A stretch of 32,702 nt of DNA from Desulfobacteraceae bacterium (GTDB lineage: Bacteria > Desulfobacterota > Desulfobacteria > Desulfobacterales > JAJDOA01). The stretch covers positions 1-32,702 of the forward strand of contig JAJDOA010000269.1 in NCBI GenBank assembly GCA_022340405.1. The letters run 5' to 3'. Shown in pieces: positions 1-6,550 of the stretch. Below the pieces are notes generated by a model, which worked only from the letters and a program-made list of their open reading frames with translations, had not been told where the DNA came from and did not search any database. A program made the position numbers and the translations under genes. Numbering within the stretch: position 1 is the first letter of the stretch; the number at the start of each line of letters is the position of its first letter.

Positions 1-1
1 G

Positions 2-172
2 GTGATCGACCGCCTTGCCGGCTGCAGCAACGCGATGATCGCGGCCGGGCACAACATGCTCGGCATCAGCATGGCGCCGGCAACAGGACGACTGGTGGCC
101 GAAATACTTTGCGGCGAGCGGCCGCATATCGACCCGTCCCCTTATCGCATTTCCCGCTTCCGCAGGTGGTGA
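2..172 (+). CDS. DadA-like FAD-dependent amino acid oxidoreductase, C-terminal end only
   Basis: Only the last 56 codons are present; the gene runs in from the left edge and stops with TGA at 170-172. The translation contains GHNMLGISMAPATGRLVAE followed by PHIDPSPYR and a terminal RF, which is the classic C-terminal FAD-binding tail of DadA/glycine-oxidase-type flavoproteins (D-amino acid dehydrogenase family). These enzymes oxidise the alpha-carbon of an amino acid and pass electrons to a quinone or carrier. The nearby hydroxyproline dehydratase genes suggest a substrate of the proline or D-hydroxyproline type, but that is inference from context. The catalytic and Rossmann parts lie outside the window, so substrate cannot be judged. 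It could also be another oxidase of the same fold. Confidence 0.8.
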   Translation: MIDRLAGCSNAMIAAGHNMLGISMAPATGRLVAEILCGERPHIDPSPYRISRFRRW

Positions 173-175
173 AAC

Positions 176-697
176 TCACCCCTTTCGGATTTCGTTCACT
201 TCCTCGAAAGCGGTGACCTTTTCGGCGTCGTTGTCGCTGAGCCCCGGCACTGCCACGACGGGACGGATGCGCAGCAGACCCCTTTTCAGATGCCCGGCGC
301 CTCTGGTCTCCTGGATCTGGAGCATTCCCAGCAACGTGTAGGCAGAGGGTGCGGTGCCCAGCAGCCGCATCATCTCTGGGTTGGATCGGAGGTTGTTGAG
401 GAAAAAATCCACCGGACTTCGTGTCCAGCAGCGGTGGAACACCCAACGGCTGATGCTTTTTCGGTATCCCACCAATCGCCAGGAATCGGTCCTTCGGTTA
501 TTGATCACGGCCACCGCCGAGAAGGTGGTTCGGCGCCCGGAATCCTCCAGCACCTGGTTGTTGTAGTTGAGATACCGCAGGTTTTGGGTTTGCTCGGGCA
601 TACCACATACGATGAGAATTTCCCGCAGTTGGCCAGGATCCGGTCGGACAACGCGTTGAAGCGCATTGAGCAAATCATTGATGAAATCCTGAGCCAT
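176..697 (-). CDS. Hypothetical protein, about 173 aa
   Basis: I do not recognise this family. The frame is open for 175 codons. I prefer the second ATG (MAQDFINDLL) because GAGAGGG lies six bases upstream of it, whereas that purine run abuts the first ATG directly. The protein starts with an amphipathic stretch, has a central segment rich in Arg, Asn and Trp, and has no evident signal peptide, membrane segment or cofactor motif. It is convergent with the DadA-like gene, with only three bases between the two stop codons, and divergent from the hydroxyproline operon. The opposite-strand ORF (290-724) reads as low-complexity shadow, which supports this strand. Function unknown. Confidence 0.6.
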   Translation of the reverse strand: MAQDFINDLLNALQRVVRPDPGQLREILIVCGMPEQTQNLRYLNYNNQVLEDSGRRTTFSAVAVINNRRTDSWRLVGYRKSISRWVFHRCWTRSPVDFFLNNLRSNPEMMRLLGTAPSAYTLLGMLQIQETRGAGHLKRGLLRIRPVVAVPGLSDNDAEKVTAFEEVNEIRKG

Positions 698-791
698 GAG
701 CATCCCTCTCGGCGATCCATCTGAACCCGTTTTTGATCCAAAATCGTCTTATAAACGAAAACCAATTTTTTTTCCACCAGGCAAAAGCTTT

Positions 792-820
792 TTGACACGA
801 ATGAGGGAAACCGCTAAATT
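792..820 (+). promoter_or_regulatory. Sigma70-like promoter for the activase/hypD operon
   Basis: A perfect -35 hexamer TTGACA (792-797) is followed after exactly 17 bases by TAAATT (815-820), four of six matches to the -10 consensus, in an AT-rich pocket ahead of the operon. This would give a leader of about 215 bases. The -10 runs into TTGGTCTGAACACC, which faintly resembles a GntR/FadR-type site and might be the operator for the regulator at 4448, but the symmetry is poor and that part is speculative. Confidence 0.5.
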
Positions 821-864
821 GGTCTGAACACCTGAACTCTCATCTCGAATGCCTGCCATGACGT

Positions 865-886
865 ACCCTTGGGGGGGACCAAGGGT
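865..886 (+). other. Hairpin in the leader of the activase/hypD operon
   Basis: ACCCTTGG and CCAAGGGT form a perfect 8-bp stem with a six-base purine loop (GGGGGA). It lies between the predicted promoter and the activase start, and is not followed by a T-run, so it is not an intrinsic terminator. It could be an RNA processing or protection structure or an operator; the sequence does not say which. Confidence 0.4.
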
Positions 887-1042
887 TGGCGGTTCGGCTG
901 TGGACCTTCCCGCCGGAAACGAACGGGCTGGATGCAGCGCCTGATCAGCAGGGGGTTCAGGGCGGTGGTGGTGGAGAGCCCGAAACGGATTTCGGACCCA
1001 CATCCGCTGCGTTGCCGAATGCAAAGAGGATGGCGCGAACCG

Positions 1043-1831
1043 ATGGACACGACCGGCATCGTTTTCCGAATCCAAAAATTCGCCCTACACGACGGGCCCG
1101 GCATCCGTACCACGATATTCCTGAAAGGGTGCCCGCTTCGGTGTGTGTGGTGCCACAACCCGGAGGGCCAGGAGCCCGGTGAGCAGGTAATGCAGCCGCT
1201 CTCCGGCTCCAGCGCCGGACCGCAGAGGGTGGGAAGGCGTTTTCGGGTCGAGGCGCTGCTGAATCAGATCGAAAAGGATCGGCTTTTCTACGACGAGTCC
1301 GGCGGCGGGGTGACGTTTTCCGGCGGCGAGCCCCTTCGACAGGATGTCTTTTTAGACGCGATGCTGCGTACATGCCGGCGGAGGGAGCTGCATACGGTCG
1401 TGGACACTTCCGGTCATGCCCCGCTGTCGGTGATGGAAAAGGTGGCGCCGCTGGCCGATTTGTTTCTTTACGATCTCAAGCTCATGGACGACGAGGCGCA
1501 CCGCCGTTTCACCGGTGTTTCCAATCGAGCGGTTTTGGAAAACCTGCTTCTTCTGAACCGCTTGGGTCGACCGTTCCGCATTCGGATCCCCATGGTCCCC
1601 GGCATCACGGACGGAGAATCCAACCTTCGGCGCATTGCCGATTTTCTGGAGCCGCTCGATGCGCAGCATGGAGTGGACCTATTGCCATACCACCGGATCG
1701 GCGAGGGAAAATATCGGCGGCTGCGGATGCAGCTGCCGGTCGAGATGCCCGCCAACCGGCAGGGAATCGACATGGAAGCCGCGGCTGCAATGTTTGCCTC
1801 CCGCGGCTTCCGTGTCCATATCGGAGGATGA
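1043..1831 (+). CDS. Glycyl radical enzyme activase (radical SAM), partner of HypD
   Basis: This radical SAM protein of 262 aa uses S-adenosylmethionine and a [4Fe-4S] cluster to place a stable glycyl radical on its partner enzyme. The cluster motif CPLRCVWC is at residues 30-37 (C30, C34, C37), preceded by the typical HDGPGIRTTIFLKGC, and the SAM-binding GGEP follows. The length matches PflA-type activases with one cluster; there is no ferredoxin-like insert of two extra clusters as in many larger activases. I chose ATG 1043 because homology-like sequence begins there and AGAGGA lies about 12 bases upstream; the ORF-track start at 869 adds 58 unconvincing residues. It ends one base before the ATG of the glycyl radical enzyme, with the Shine-Dalgarno of the latter inside its last codons, so the two are surely co-translated. 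Confidence 0.93.
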   Translation: MDTTGIVFRIQKFALHDGPGIRTTIFLKGCPLRCVWCHNPEGQEPGEQVMQPLSGSSAGPQRVGRRFRVEALLNQIEKDRLFYDESGGGVTFSGGEPLRQDVFLDAMLRTCRRRELHTVVDTSGHAPLSVMEKVAPLADLFLYDLKLMDDEAHRRFTGVSNRAVLENLLLLNRLGRPFRIRIPMVPGITDGESNLRRIADFLEPLDAQHGVDLLPYHRIGEGKYRRLRMQLPVEMPANRQGIDMEAAAAMFASRGFRVHIGG

Positions 1832-1832
1832 C

Positions 1833-4196
1833 ATGAACGATCGAATCCGGCGGCTGCGCGAGCACAGCCTCAACACCCCTCCCCGACTGTCTGCGGAACG
1901 AGCCATCTGGATCACCGATTTCTACGAAAAGGGATTGGCTCTGACGGAGTCGGTGCCCGTGCAGCGAGCCATGGCCTTTCGCCACCTTCTGGAAAACAAG
2001 GAAATCTACATCGGAGAGGGAGAGCTCATCGTGGGAGAGCGGGGGCCTGCGCCCAAGGCAACCCCCACCTATCCGGAGGTGTGCCTGCACACCGCCGAAG
2101 ACCTTGCGCTCATCGACGGCCGGGAAAAAGTACCCTTTCGCGTGGATGCGGAAACAATGCGCATATACCGTGAACGGATCGAGCCCTTTTGGAAAGGGCG
2201 GACGATTCGGGAAAAGATCTTTGCCCACATGACGGACGAATGGAAGCGGGCCTATGAGACGGGCATCTTCACCGAATTCCAGGAGCAACGGTCTCCGGGG
2301 CACACCGCCATGGGGGGCAAGATCTACCACGGCGGCTTTCAGGAACTGATAGACCACATCCGCCGAAGGGCGGCGTCTTTGGATTTTATCAACGACCCGG
2401 AGGCGCTGGACCGGTTCGAAGAGCTCAGGGCCATGGAGATCGCCGCCGACGCCATCGTCTCCTATGCCCGCCGTCATGCCGACATGCTCCGGAAGATGGC
2501 CGCGGAGTCGTCCGATCCGGATCGCCGAAGCGAGCTGCTGCAAATGGCGGAAATCTGCCGGCGGGTCCCGGCAAGGGCGCCGGAGAGTTTCTGGGAGGCA
2601 CTGCAGGCGTATTGGTTCGTGCACGTTGGGGTGATCACGGAGCTCAACCCCTGGGACGCCTTTAATCCGGGGCGTCTGGACCAGCACCTGTGGCCTTTCT
2701 ACCGCCGGGAGCGGGCGGCGGGAACCCTGACCGAGGAGCGGGCCCGTGAACTGCTTTGTGCTTTCTGGATCAAATTCAACAACCATCCCGCGCCGCCCAA
2801 GACCGGAGTGACCCTCAAGGAAAGCAGCACTTACGTGGACTTTGCACTGATCAACCTGGGCGGAGTCACCTGCACCAATAAAGACGCCGTCAACGAGTTG
2901 ACCTATCTGATTCTGGATGTCGTGGAGGAAATGCGCCTGCTCCAGCCCTCTTCCATGGTCCAGTTGAGCCGGAAGAATCCGGACCGCTTCCTCCGACGGG
3001 CGTTGCGCATCGTGCGCACCGGATTCGGCCAGCCCTCGATCTTCAACACCGAGGCCATCGTGCAGGAGCTGGTCGCCCAGGGCAAGAGCGTGGTCGATGC
3101 CCGGGAGGGCGGAGCCAGCGGCTGCGTGGAAGCCGGAGCCTTCGGCCGGGAGGCCTATTTTCTCACCGGATATTTCAACCTGCCCAAAGTGCTGGAGATC
3201 ACCCTGAACAACGGCGTCGATCCCCGTACGGGAAAACGCATCGGCCTGGAGACCGGGCACGCTGGCGCGTTTCTACACTTTGACCAGCTACTGGAAGCCT
3301 TTTCCCGGCAGGTTCGCCATTTTGTGGACATCAAGATCCGGGGAAACAACGTCATCGAACGGATCAACGCCCGGCACATGCCCGTGCCGTTTCTGTCCCT
3401 GCTCATCGACGACTGCATCGAAAACGGAAAAGATTACAATGACGGCGGCCCCCGATACAACACCTCCTACATCCAAGGAGTGGGACTGGGGAGTCTGACC
3501 GATTCGCTGACGGCGCTGCACCGGCACGTGTTCGAAGACGGCACGGTCTCCATGGAGCAGATGCTGGCGGCCCTGGCCGCGGATTTCGACGGATATGACG
3601 GCCTCCATTCGACGCTGGTACACGAAACGGCCAAATACGGAAACGACGACGACGAGGCGGACGAAGTGATGCAGGCCGCCTTCGAGATCTACCACCAGGC
3701 AGTGGACGGCCGTCCCAACACCCGCGGCGGGGTCCACCGCATCAACCTGCTGCCCACGACGTGCCACGTCTACTTCGGCTCGGTGACCGGCGCCCTCCCC
3801 GACGGCCGCAAGGCGGGCGTCCCTCTTTCCGAAGGCATTTCTCCGGTGCAGGGGGCGGATGTCAACGGACCAACGGCTGTGGTGAAGTCCGCCGCGAAAC
3901 TCGACCACCTGCGCACGGGAGGGACGCTTCTCAACCAGAAATTTCTGCCCCAGGTGCTGGCGGACGACGCAGGCCTGGACCGCCTGCTGCACCTGATACG
4001 CACCTATTTCCGCATGGACGGCCATCACATTCAGTTCAACGTCGTGAGCCCTGAAATGCTGAGGCGTGCACAGGCGCAGCCGGATGCATACCGGGACCTC
4101 ATCGTTCGCGTCGCCGGCTACAGCGACTATTTCGTCGATCTCTCCGAGGCCTTGCAGGAGGAAATCATTCGCCGAACCGCCCATGCATTTCGGTAG
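1833..4196 (+). CDS. hypD: Glycyl radical enzyme, trans-4-hydroxy-L-proline dehydratase (HypD)
   Basis: A 787-aa glycyl radical enzyme. The thiyl-radical cysteine and partner glutamate are in SGCVEAGAFG (C431, E433), and the radical loop RVAGYSDYF puts the glycyl radical at G762, 25 residues from the end. The CVE motif places it among dehydratase-type members, not pyruvate formate-lyase. Long stretches recall the Clostridioides difficile HypD that I know: GELIVGE, TEF.EQRSPGHT, ELN.WDAF.PGRLDQHL, GKDYNDGGPRYNTSYIQGVG, KYGNDDD and FRMDGHHIQFNV. HypD removes water from trans-4-hydroxy-L-proline to give delta-1-pyrroline-5-carboxylate, which ProC reduces to proline. ATG 1833 has GGAGG six bases upstream and sits against the activase stop. 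The neighbouring trans-3-hydroxyproline dehydratase supports the substrate. Assignment is from remembered family sequence, not a search; another CVE-type dehydratase remains a small possibility. Confidence 0.88.
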   Translation: MNDRIRRLREHSLNTPPRLSAERAIWITDFYEKGLALTESVPVQRAMAFRHLLENKEIYIGEGELIVGERGPAPKATPTYPEVCLHTAEDLALIDGREKVPFRVDAETMRIYRERIEPFWKGRTIREKIFAHMTDEWKRAYETGIFTEFQEQRSPGHTAMGGKIYHGGFQELIDHIRRRAASLDFINDPEALDRFEELRAMEIAADAIVSYARRHADMLRKMAAESSDPDRRSELLQMAEICRRVPARAPESFWEALQAYWFVHVGVITELNPWDAFNPGRLDQHLWPFYRRERAAGTLTEERARELLCAFWIKFNNHPAPPKTGVTLKESSTYVDFALINLGGVTCTNKDAVNELTYLILDVVEEMRLLQPSSMVQLSRKNPDRFLRRALRIVRTGFGQPSIFNTEAIVQELVAQGKSVVDAREGGASGCVEAGAFGREAYFLTGYFNLPKVLEITLNNGVDPRTGKRIGLETGHAGAFLHFDQLLEAFSRQVRHFVDIKIRGNNVIERINARHMPVPFLSLLIDDCIENGKDYNDGGPRYNTSYIQGVGLGSLTDSLTALHRHVFEDGTVSMEQMLAALAADFDGYDGLHSTLVHETAKYGNDDDEADEVMQAAFEIYHQAVDGRPNTRGGVHRINLLPTTCHVYFGSVTGALPDGRKAGVPLSEGISPVQGADVNGPTAVVKSAAKLDHLRTGGTLLNQKFLPQVLADDAGLDRLLHLIRTYFRMDGHHIQFNVVSPEMLRRAQAQPDAYRDLIVRVAGYSDYFVDLSEALQEEIIRRTAHAFR

Positions 4197-4252
4197 GCGA
4201 TACGATGGTCGGCCGCTGGAGGGGCCGTCCGGAAAAGGGTGAACATTCAGGG

Positions 4253-4440
4253 TTATGAAAGTGAAGAAAGCAGTGAGCAGTTAACAACAGTGAAAAGCAA
4301 TGGCCGAGGGGATGCGGATGCACTCCGCGGCTGCTTGCGCAGTCTCCATATTGCCGTTCCGTTGCAGTTGCTGCTTACTGCTCGCTGTTTACTGCTTACT
4401 TTGACACAACCCACAGCCAACAACCTACAACCCACGAAAA
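4253..4440. repeat. Degenerate inverted repeats in the leader of the FadR-type regulator
   Basis: The sequence around 4253-4301 (GCAGTGAGCAGTTAACAACAG core) is an imperfect inverted copy of 4370-4405 (TTACTGCTCGCTGTTTACTG core). The loop between them is about 70 bases and contains ordinary GC-rich sequence. It is followed by CCAACAACCTACAACCCAC, a repetitive AAC/CCACA tract up to the ATG at 4448. The composition is unlike the surrounding genes. It resembles small dispersed intergenic repeats, and a related GGTGGTGGGTGGT/GTTGTCGGTTGTAAG tract occurs at 11481-11520. Confidence 0.5.
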
Positions 4441-4447
4441 AACGGCC

Positions 4448-5155
4448 ATGCCCTTCGAAACGATCCAGAGACAGTCCGCTCCCGAGATGGCGATACAGCA
4501 GATCCTTGAACAGATCCACAACGGGGAGCTGGCCCCCGGATGCCGCCTGCCCGCTCAGCGAGCCCTCGCCCGGCGGTTGGGTGTCGGGCGATCCTCGCTT
4601 CGGGAAGCCATCAACGCCCTGGTGGTGATGGGGTATCTGCGCGCCGTGCAGGGAAGCGGCACTTTCGTGCGAAAGAATCTCCCGCAACCCTCACCGGGCG
4701 GTAAGGGACTGGCCCGGGCGCTGGAGGCGGGATCGATCTTTGATCTCATGGAGGCGCGGGAGCTGCTGGAGTGTCGGAGCGCCGCCCTGGCCGCCGAACG
4801 GGCCGAACCTCCGCAGATCGAGGAACTGCAACGGATCATCCGCCGGTTGGCATCGCTGCCGCCGGTACCCTATGAAGATTTTCTGAGCGCGGATTTCGCG
4901 TTTCACCTTTGTGTGGCCCGGGCCACCGGAAACGAGGTGATCTGCGAGATGACGCGGCTTGTACTGGAAAGAGCGGCGGAACACCACGCCAGGCTGCGAA
5001 CCGAACGATTGTCGGAGACCTACCGAAGCGCATCGCTGCGCACCGCCGAAGGGGTTGTATCGGCCGTGGCCGCAGGGGACGCTGCCGGCGCCGCCCGGCG
5101 GATGCATCAGCACCTGCATCTCATCCGGGATGAACTGCGGGAGGTGGTTCGGTAG
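4448..5155 (+). CDS. FadR-subfamily GntR transcriptional regulator
   Basis: A 235-aa regulator. Residues 1-70 form the GntR winged helix: LAPGCRLPAQRALARRLGVGRSSLREAINALVVMGYLRAVQGSGTFV contains the recognition helix (GRSSLREA) and the wing (GSGTFV). Residues about 95-230 are the all-helical FCD effector domain of the FadR group, with LMEAREL, a helix containing DFLSADFAFHLCVARATGN and a late H-rich helix (MHQHLHL) where FCD proteins often hold a metal and a carboxylate ligand. Members repress catabolic operons for small acids and amino acids and are released by the substrate or an intermediate. It lies between hypD and the trans-3-hydroxyproline dehydratase, so it is probably the local hydroxyproline regulator; this is inference. 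The 250-base leader is full of repeats and I see no clean Shine-Dalgarno. Confidence 0.88.
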   Translation: MPFETIQRQSAPEMAIQQILEQIHNGELAPGCRLPAQRALARRLGVGRSSLREAINALVVMGYLRAVQGSGTFVRKNLPQPSPGGKGLARALEAGSIFDLMEARELLECRSAALAAERAEPPQIEELQRIIRRLASLPPVPYEDFLSADFAFHLCVARATGNEVICEMTRLVLERAAEHHARLRTERLSETYRSASLRTAEGVVSAVAAGDAAGAARRMHQHLHLIRDELREVVR

Positions 5156-5234
5156 TTCCTGCTTAGGGCTCACGGTTCACAGCTTAAGGCTTTCTGTTTG
5201 CTTTGCTACCATCCCCAACAACAAAGGACCCGCC

Positions 5235-6272
5235 ATGCTCGATGCCATGAAAAACTGGACGCCGCCGAAAAACTGGCTGGAAATCACGACACTGGATCTC
5301 CATACCGAAGGTGAGCCTTTCCGGGTGGTCACCGGCGGACTGCCCGCGCTTGGCGGCGGCAGTCTTCTGGAGCGTCGTCGGTACATGATGGAGCACCTGG
5401 ACCATCTGCGCACCGCACTCATGTGGGAGCCCAGAGGGCACGCGGATATGTACGGCTGCGTGGTCACACCTCCACCCAGCGAAGGAGCCGACTTCGGAGT
5501 GCTGTTTCTGCACAACGAAGGATATTCCACCATGTGCGGACACGGTATCATCGGTATCGCTACAGCCGCGGTGGAGACCGGGATGGTGCCGGTCGTGGAG
5601 CCGGTGACCACGCTGCACATCGACGCTCCGGCCGGCCGCATCAACGCGCACGTGCGGGTGAAAAAGGGCCGTGCAAAGAGCGTCTATTTTCACAACGTCC
5701 CCTCGTTCGTCGTGGCACTGGACGAAACGGTTTCCGTTCCCGGCCTGGGGCAAGTACGCTACGATCTGGCATTCGGGGGTGCTTTCTATGCCTTCGTTCG
5801 GGCCTCCGATGTGGGGCTGAGGCCAACCCCGGCGGATTTCAGCGCTTTGGTGGAAAAAGGGATGGCCATCAAACGGGCCGTCATGGCCAGCCGTGAAATC
5901 TCCCACCCGTTCGAGCCGGACCTGGGTTTTCTGTACGGCACCATTTTCATCGGACCCGCCCGGAGACCGGACGCCCACAGTGCCAATGTGTGCATCTTCG
6001 CCGAGGGGGAGGTGGACCGGAGTCCCACCGGGACCGGTGTGAGCGCCCGCCTGGCCATTCACCACGCGCGCGGCGACATTGCCGTGGACGAACCGCTGGT
6101 GGTGGAGAGCATCATCGGCACCCGGTTCACCGGCCGTGTGGTGGACACCGTCACCTATGGGCCCTATCCAGCGGTAATCCCAGAGGTGGAGGGAACATCC
6201 CGCATCACCGGGTGCCACCGGTTTGTCATCGACCCGGAGGACCCGCTGAAAAAGGGCTTTGTGCTGCGATAG
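5235..6272 (+). CDS. Trans-3-hydroxy-L-proline dehydratase (proline racemase family)
   Basis: A 345-aa member of the proline racemase superfamily. The first active-site motif is MCGHG (C101) but the second is DRSPTGTG with Thr265 in place of the racemase cysteine. The Cys/Thr pair is the known signature of trans-3-hydroxy-L-proline dehydratase, including the human enzyme L3HYPDH, and stretches such as LRTALMWEPRGHADMYG, FLHNEGYSTMCGH and YGGAFYAFV-like FGGAFYAFV resemble it closely. The reaction removes water from trans-3-hydroxy-L-proline to give delta-1-pyrroline-2-carboxylate, reduced elsewhere to proline. ATG 5235 has AAAGGA six bases upstream; the track start at 4959 reads through the regulator. 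It follows the FadR-type gene by 79 bases without a clear promoter, so it may be co-transcribed. The reductase is not in the window. Confidence 0.9.
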   Translation: MLDAMKNWTPPKNWLEITTLDLHTEGEPFRVVTGGLPALGGGSLLERRRYMMEHLDHLRTALMWEPRGHADMYGCVVTPPPSEGADFGVLFLHNEGYSTMCGHGIIGIATAAVETGMVPVVEPVTTLHIDAPAGRINAHVRVKKGRAKSVYFHNVPSFVVALDETVSVPGLGQVRYDLAFGGAFYAFVRASDVGLRPTPADFSALVEKGMAIKRAVMASREISHPFEPDLGFLYGTIFIGPARRPDAHSANVCIFAEGEVDRSPTGTGVSARLAIHHARGDIAVDEPLVVESIIGTRFTGRVVDTVTYGPYPAVIPEVEGTSRITGCHRFVIDPEDPLKKGFVLR

Positions 6273-6550
6273 ATGCTGCCTGTTGGGTTCCGGCATCTTC
6301 TCTTTTTTGCCGCGGACTGCTCGGTTTGTCTGGTTTGTCGGGGTCGGATGATCGTCCGCGTCGTGAAGCTTCGATCTGCTGCAACCTTATCTTCGTCGGG
6401 GGGCGGCCTATGGCCGTCCAACCGGGCATCCGGCGCTGCCAGTCCTTTCTCCCCTCGTTCAACGCTCCGCACGCGGTAAAGCTTCCCCTTGAAATTCATC
6501 ATGCCTTACATTATTGACATATATTCAGTGCTGCTGAAAAAGGAGAAGCC

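Larger units (their letters stand above)
704..1042. other. Divergent intergenic region upstream of the glycyl radical operon
   Basis: This 339-base stretch separates the reverse hypothetical gene from the activase. It is AT-richer than the genes at 735-825 and holds a sigma70-like promoter and an 8-bp hairpin, both listed separately. A reading frame open from 869 runs in frame into the activase, but its translation upstream of residue 59 is Arg-rich and unlike any activase, so I treat it as untranslated leader. Confidence 0.6.

Noticed and set aside
869-1042. Longer activase start (TTG 869) from the ORF track
   Set aside because: The added 58 residues are Arg-rich and not like activases; it would also overlap a stable hairpin. 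ATG 1043 begins the conserved domain.
1605-3260. 551-aa reverse ORF opposite hypD
   Set aside because: It is the shadow of a real gene in high-GC DNA; the translation is low-complexity and has no family motif.
6273-6550. Strong carB promoter at TTGACATATATT (6514)
   Set aside because: TTGACA and TATATT are adjacent, not spaced by 16-18 bases, and other pairings give poor hexamers.
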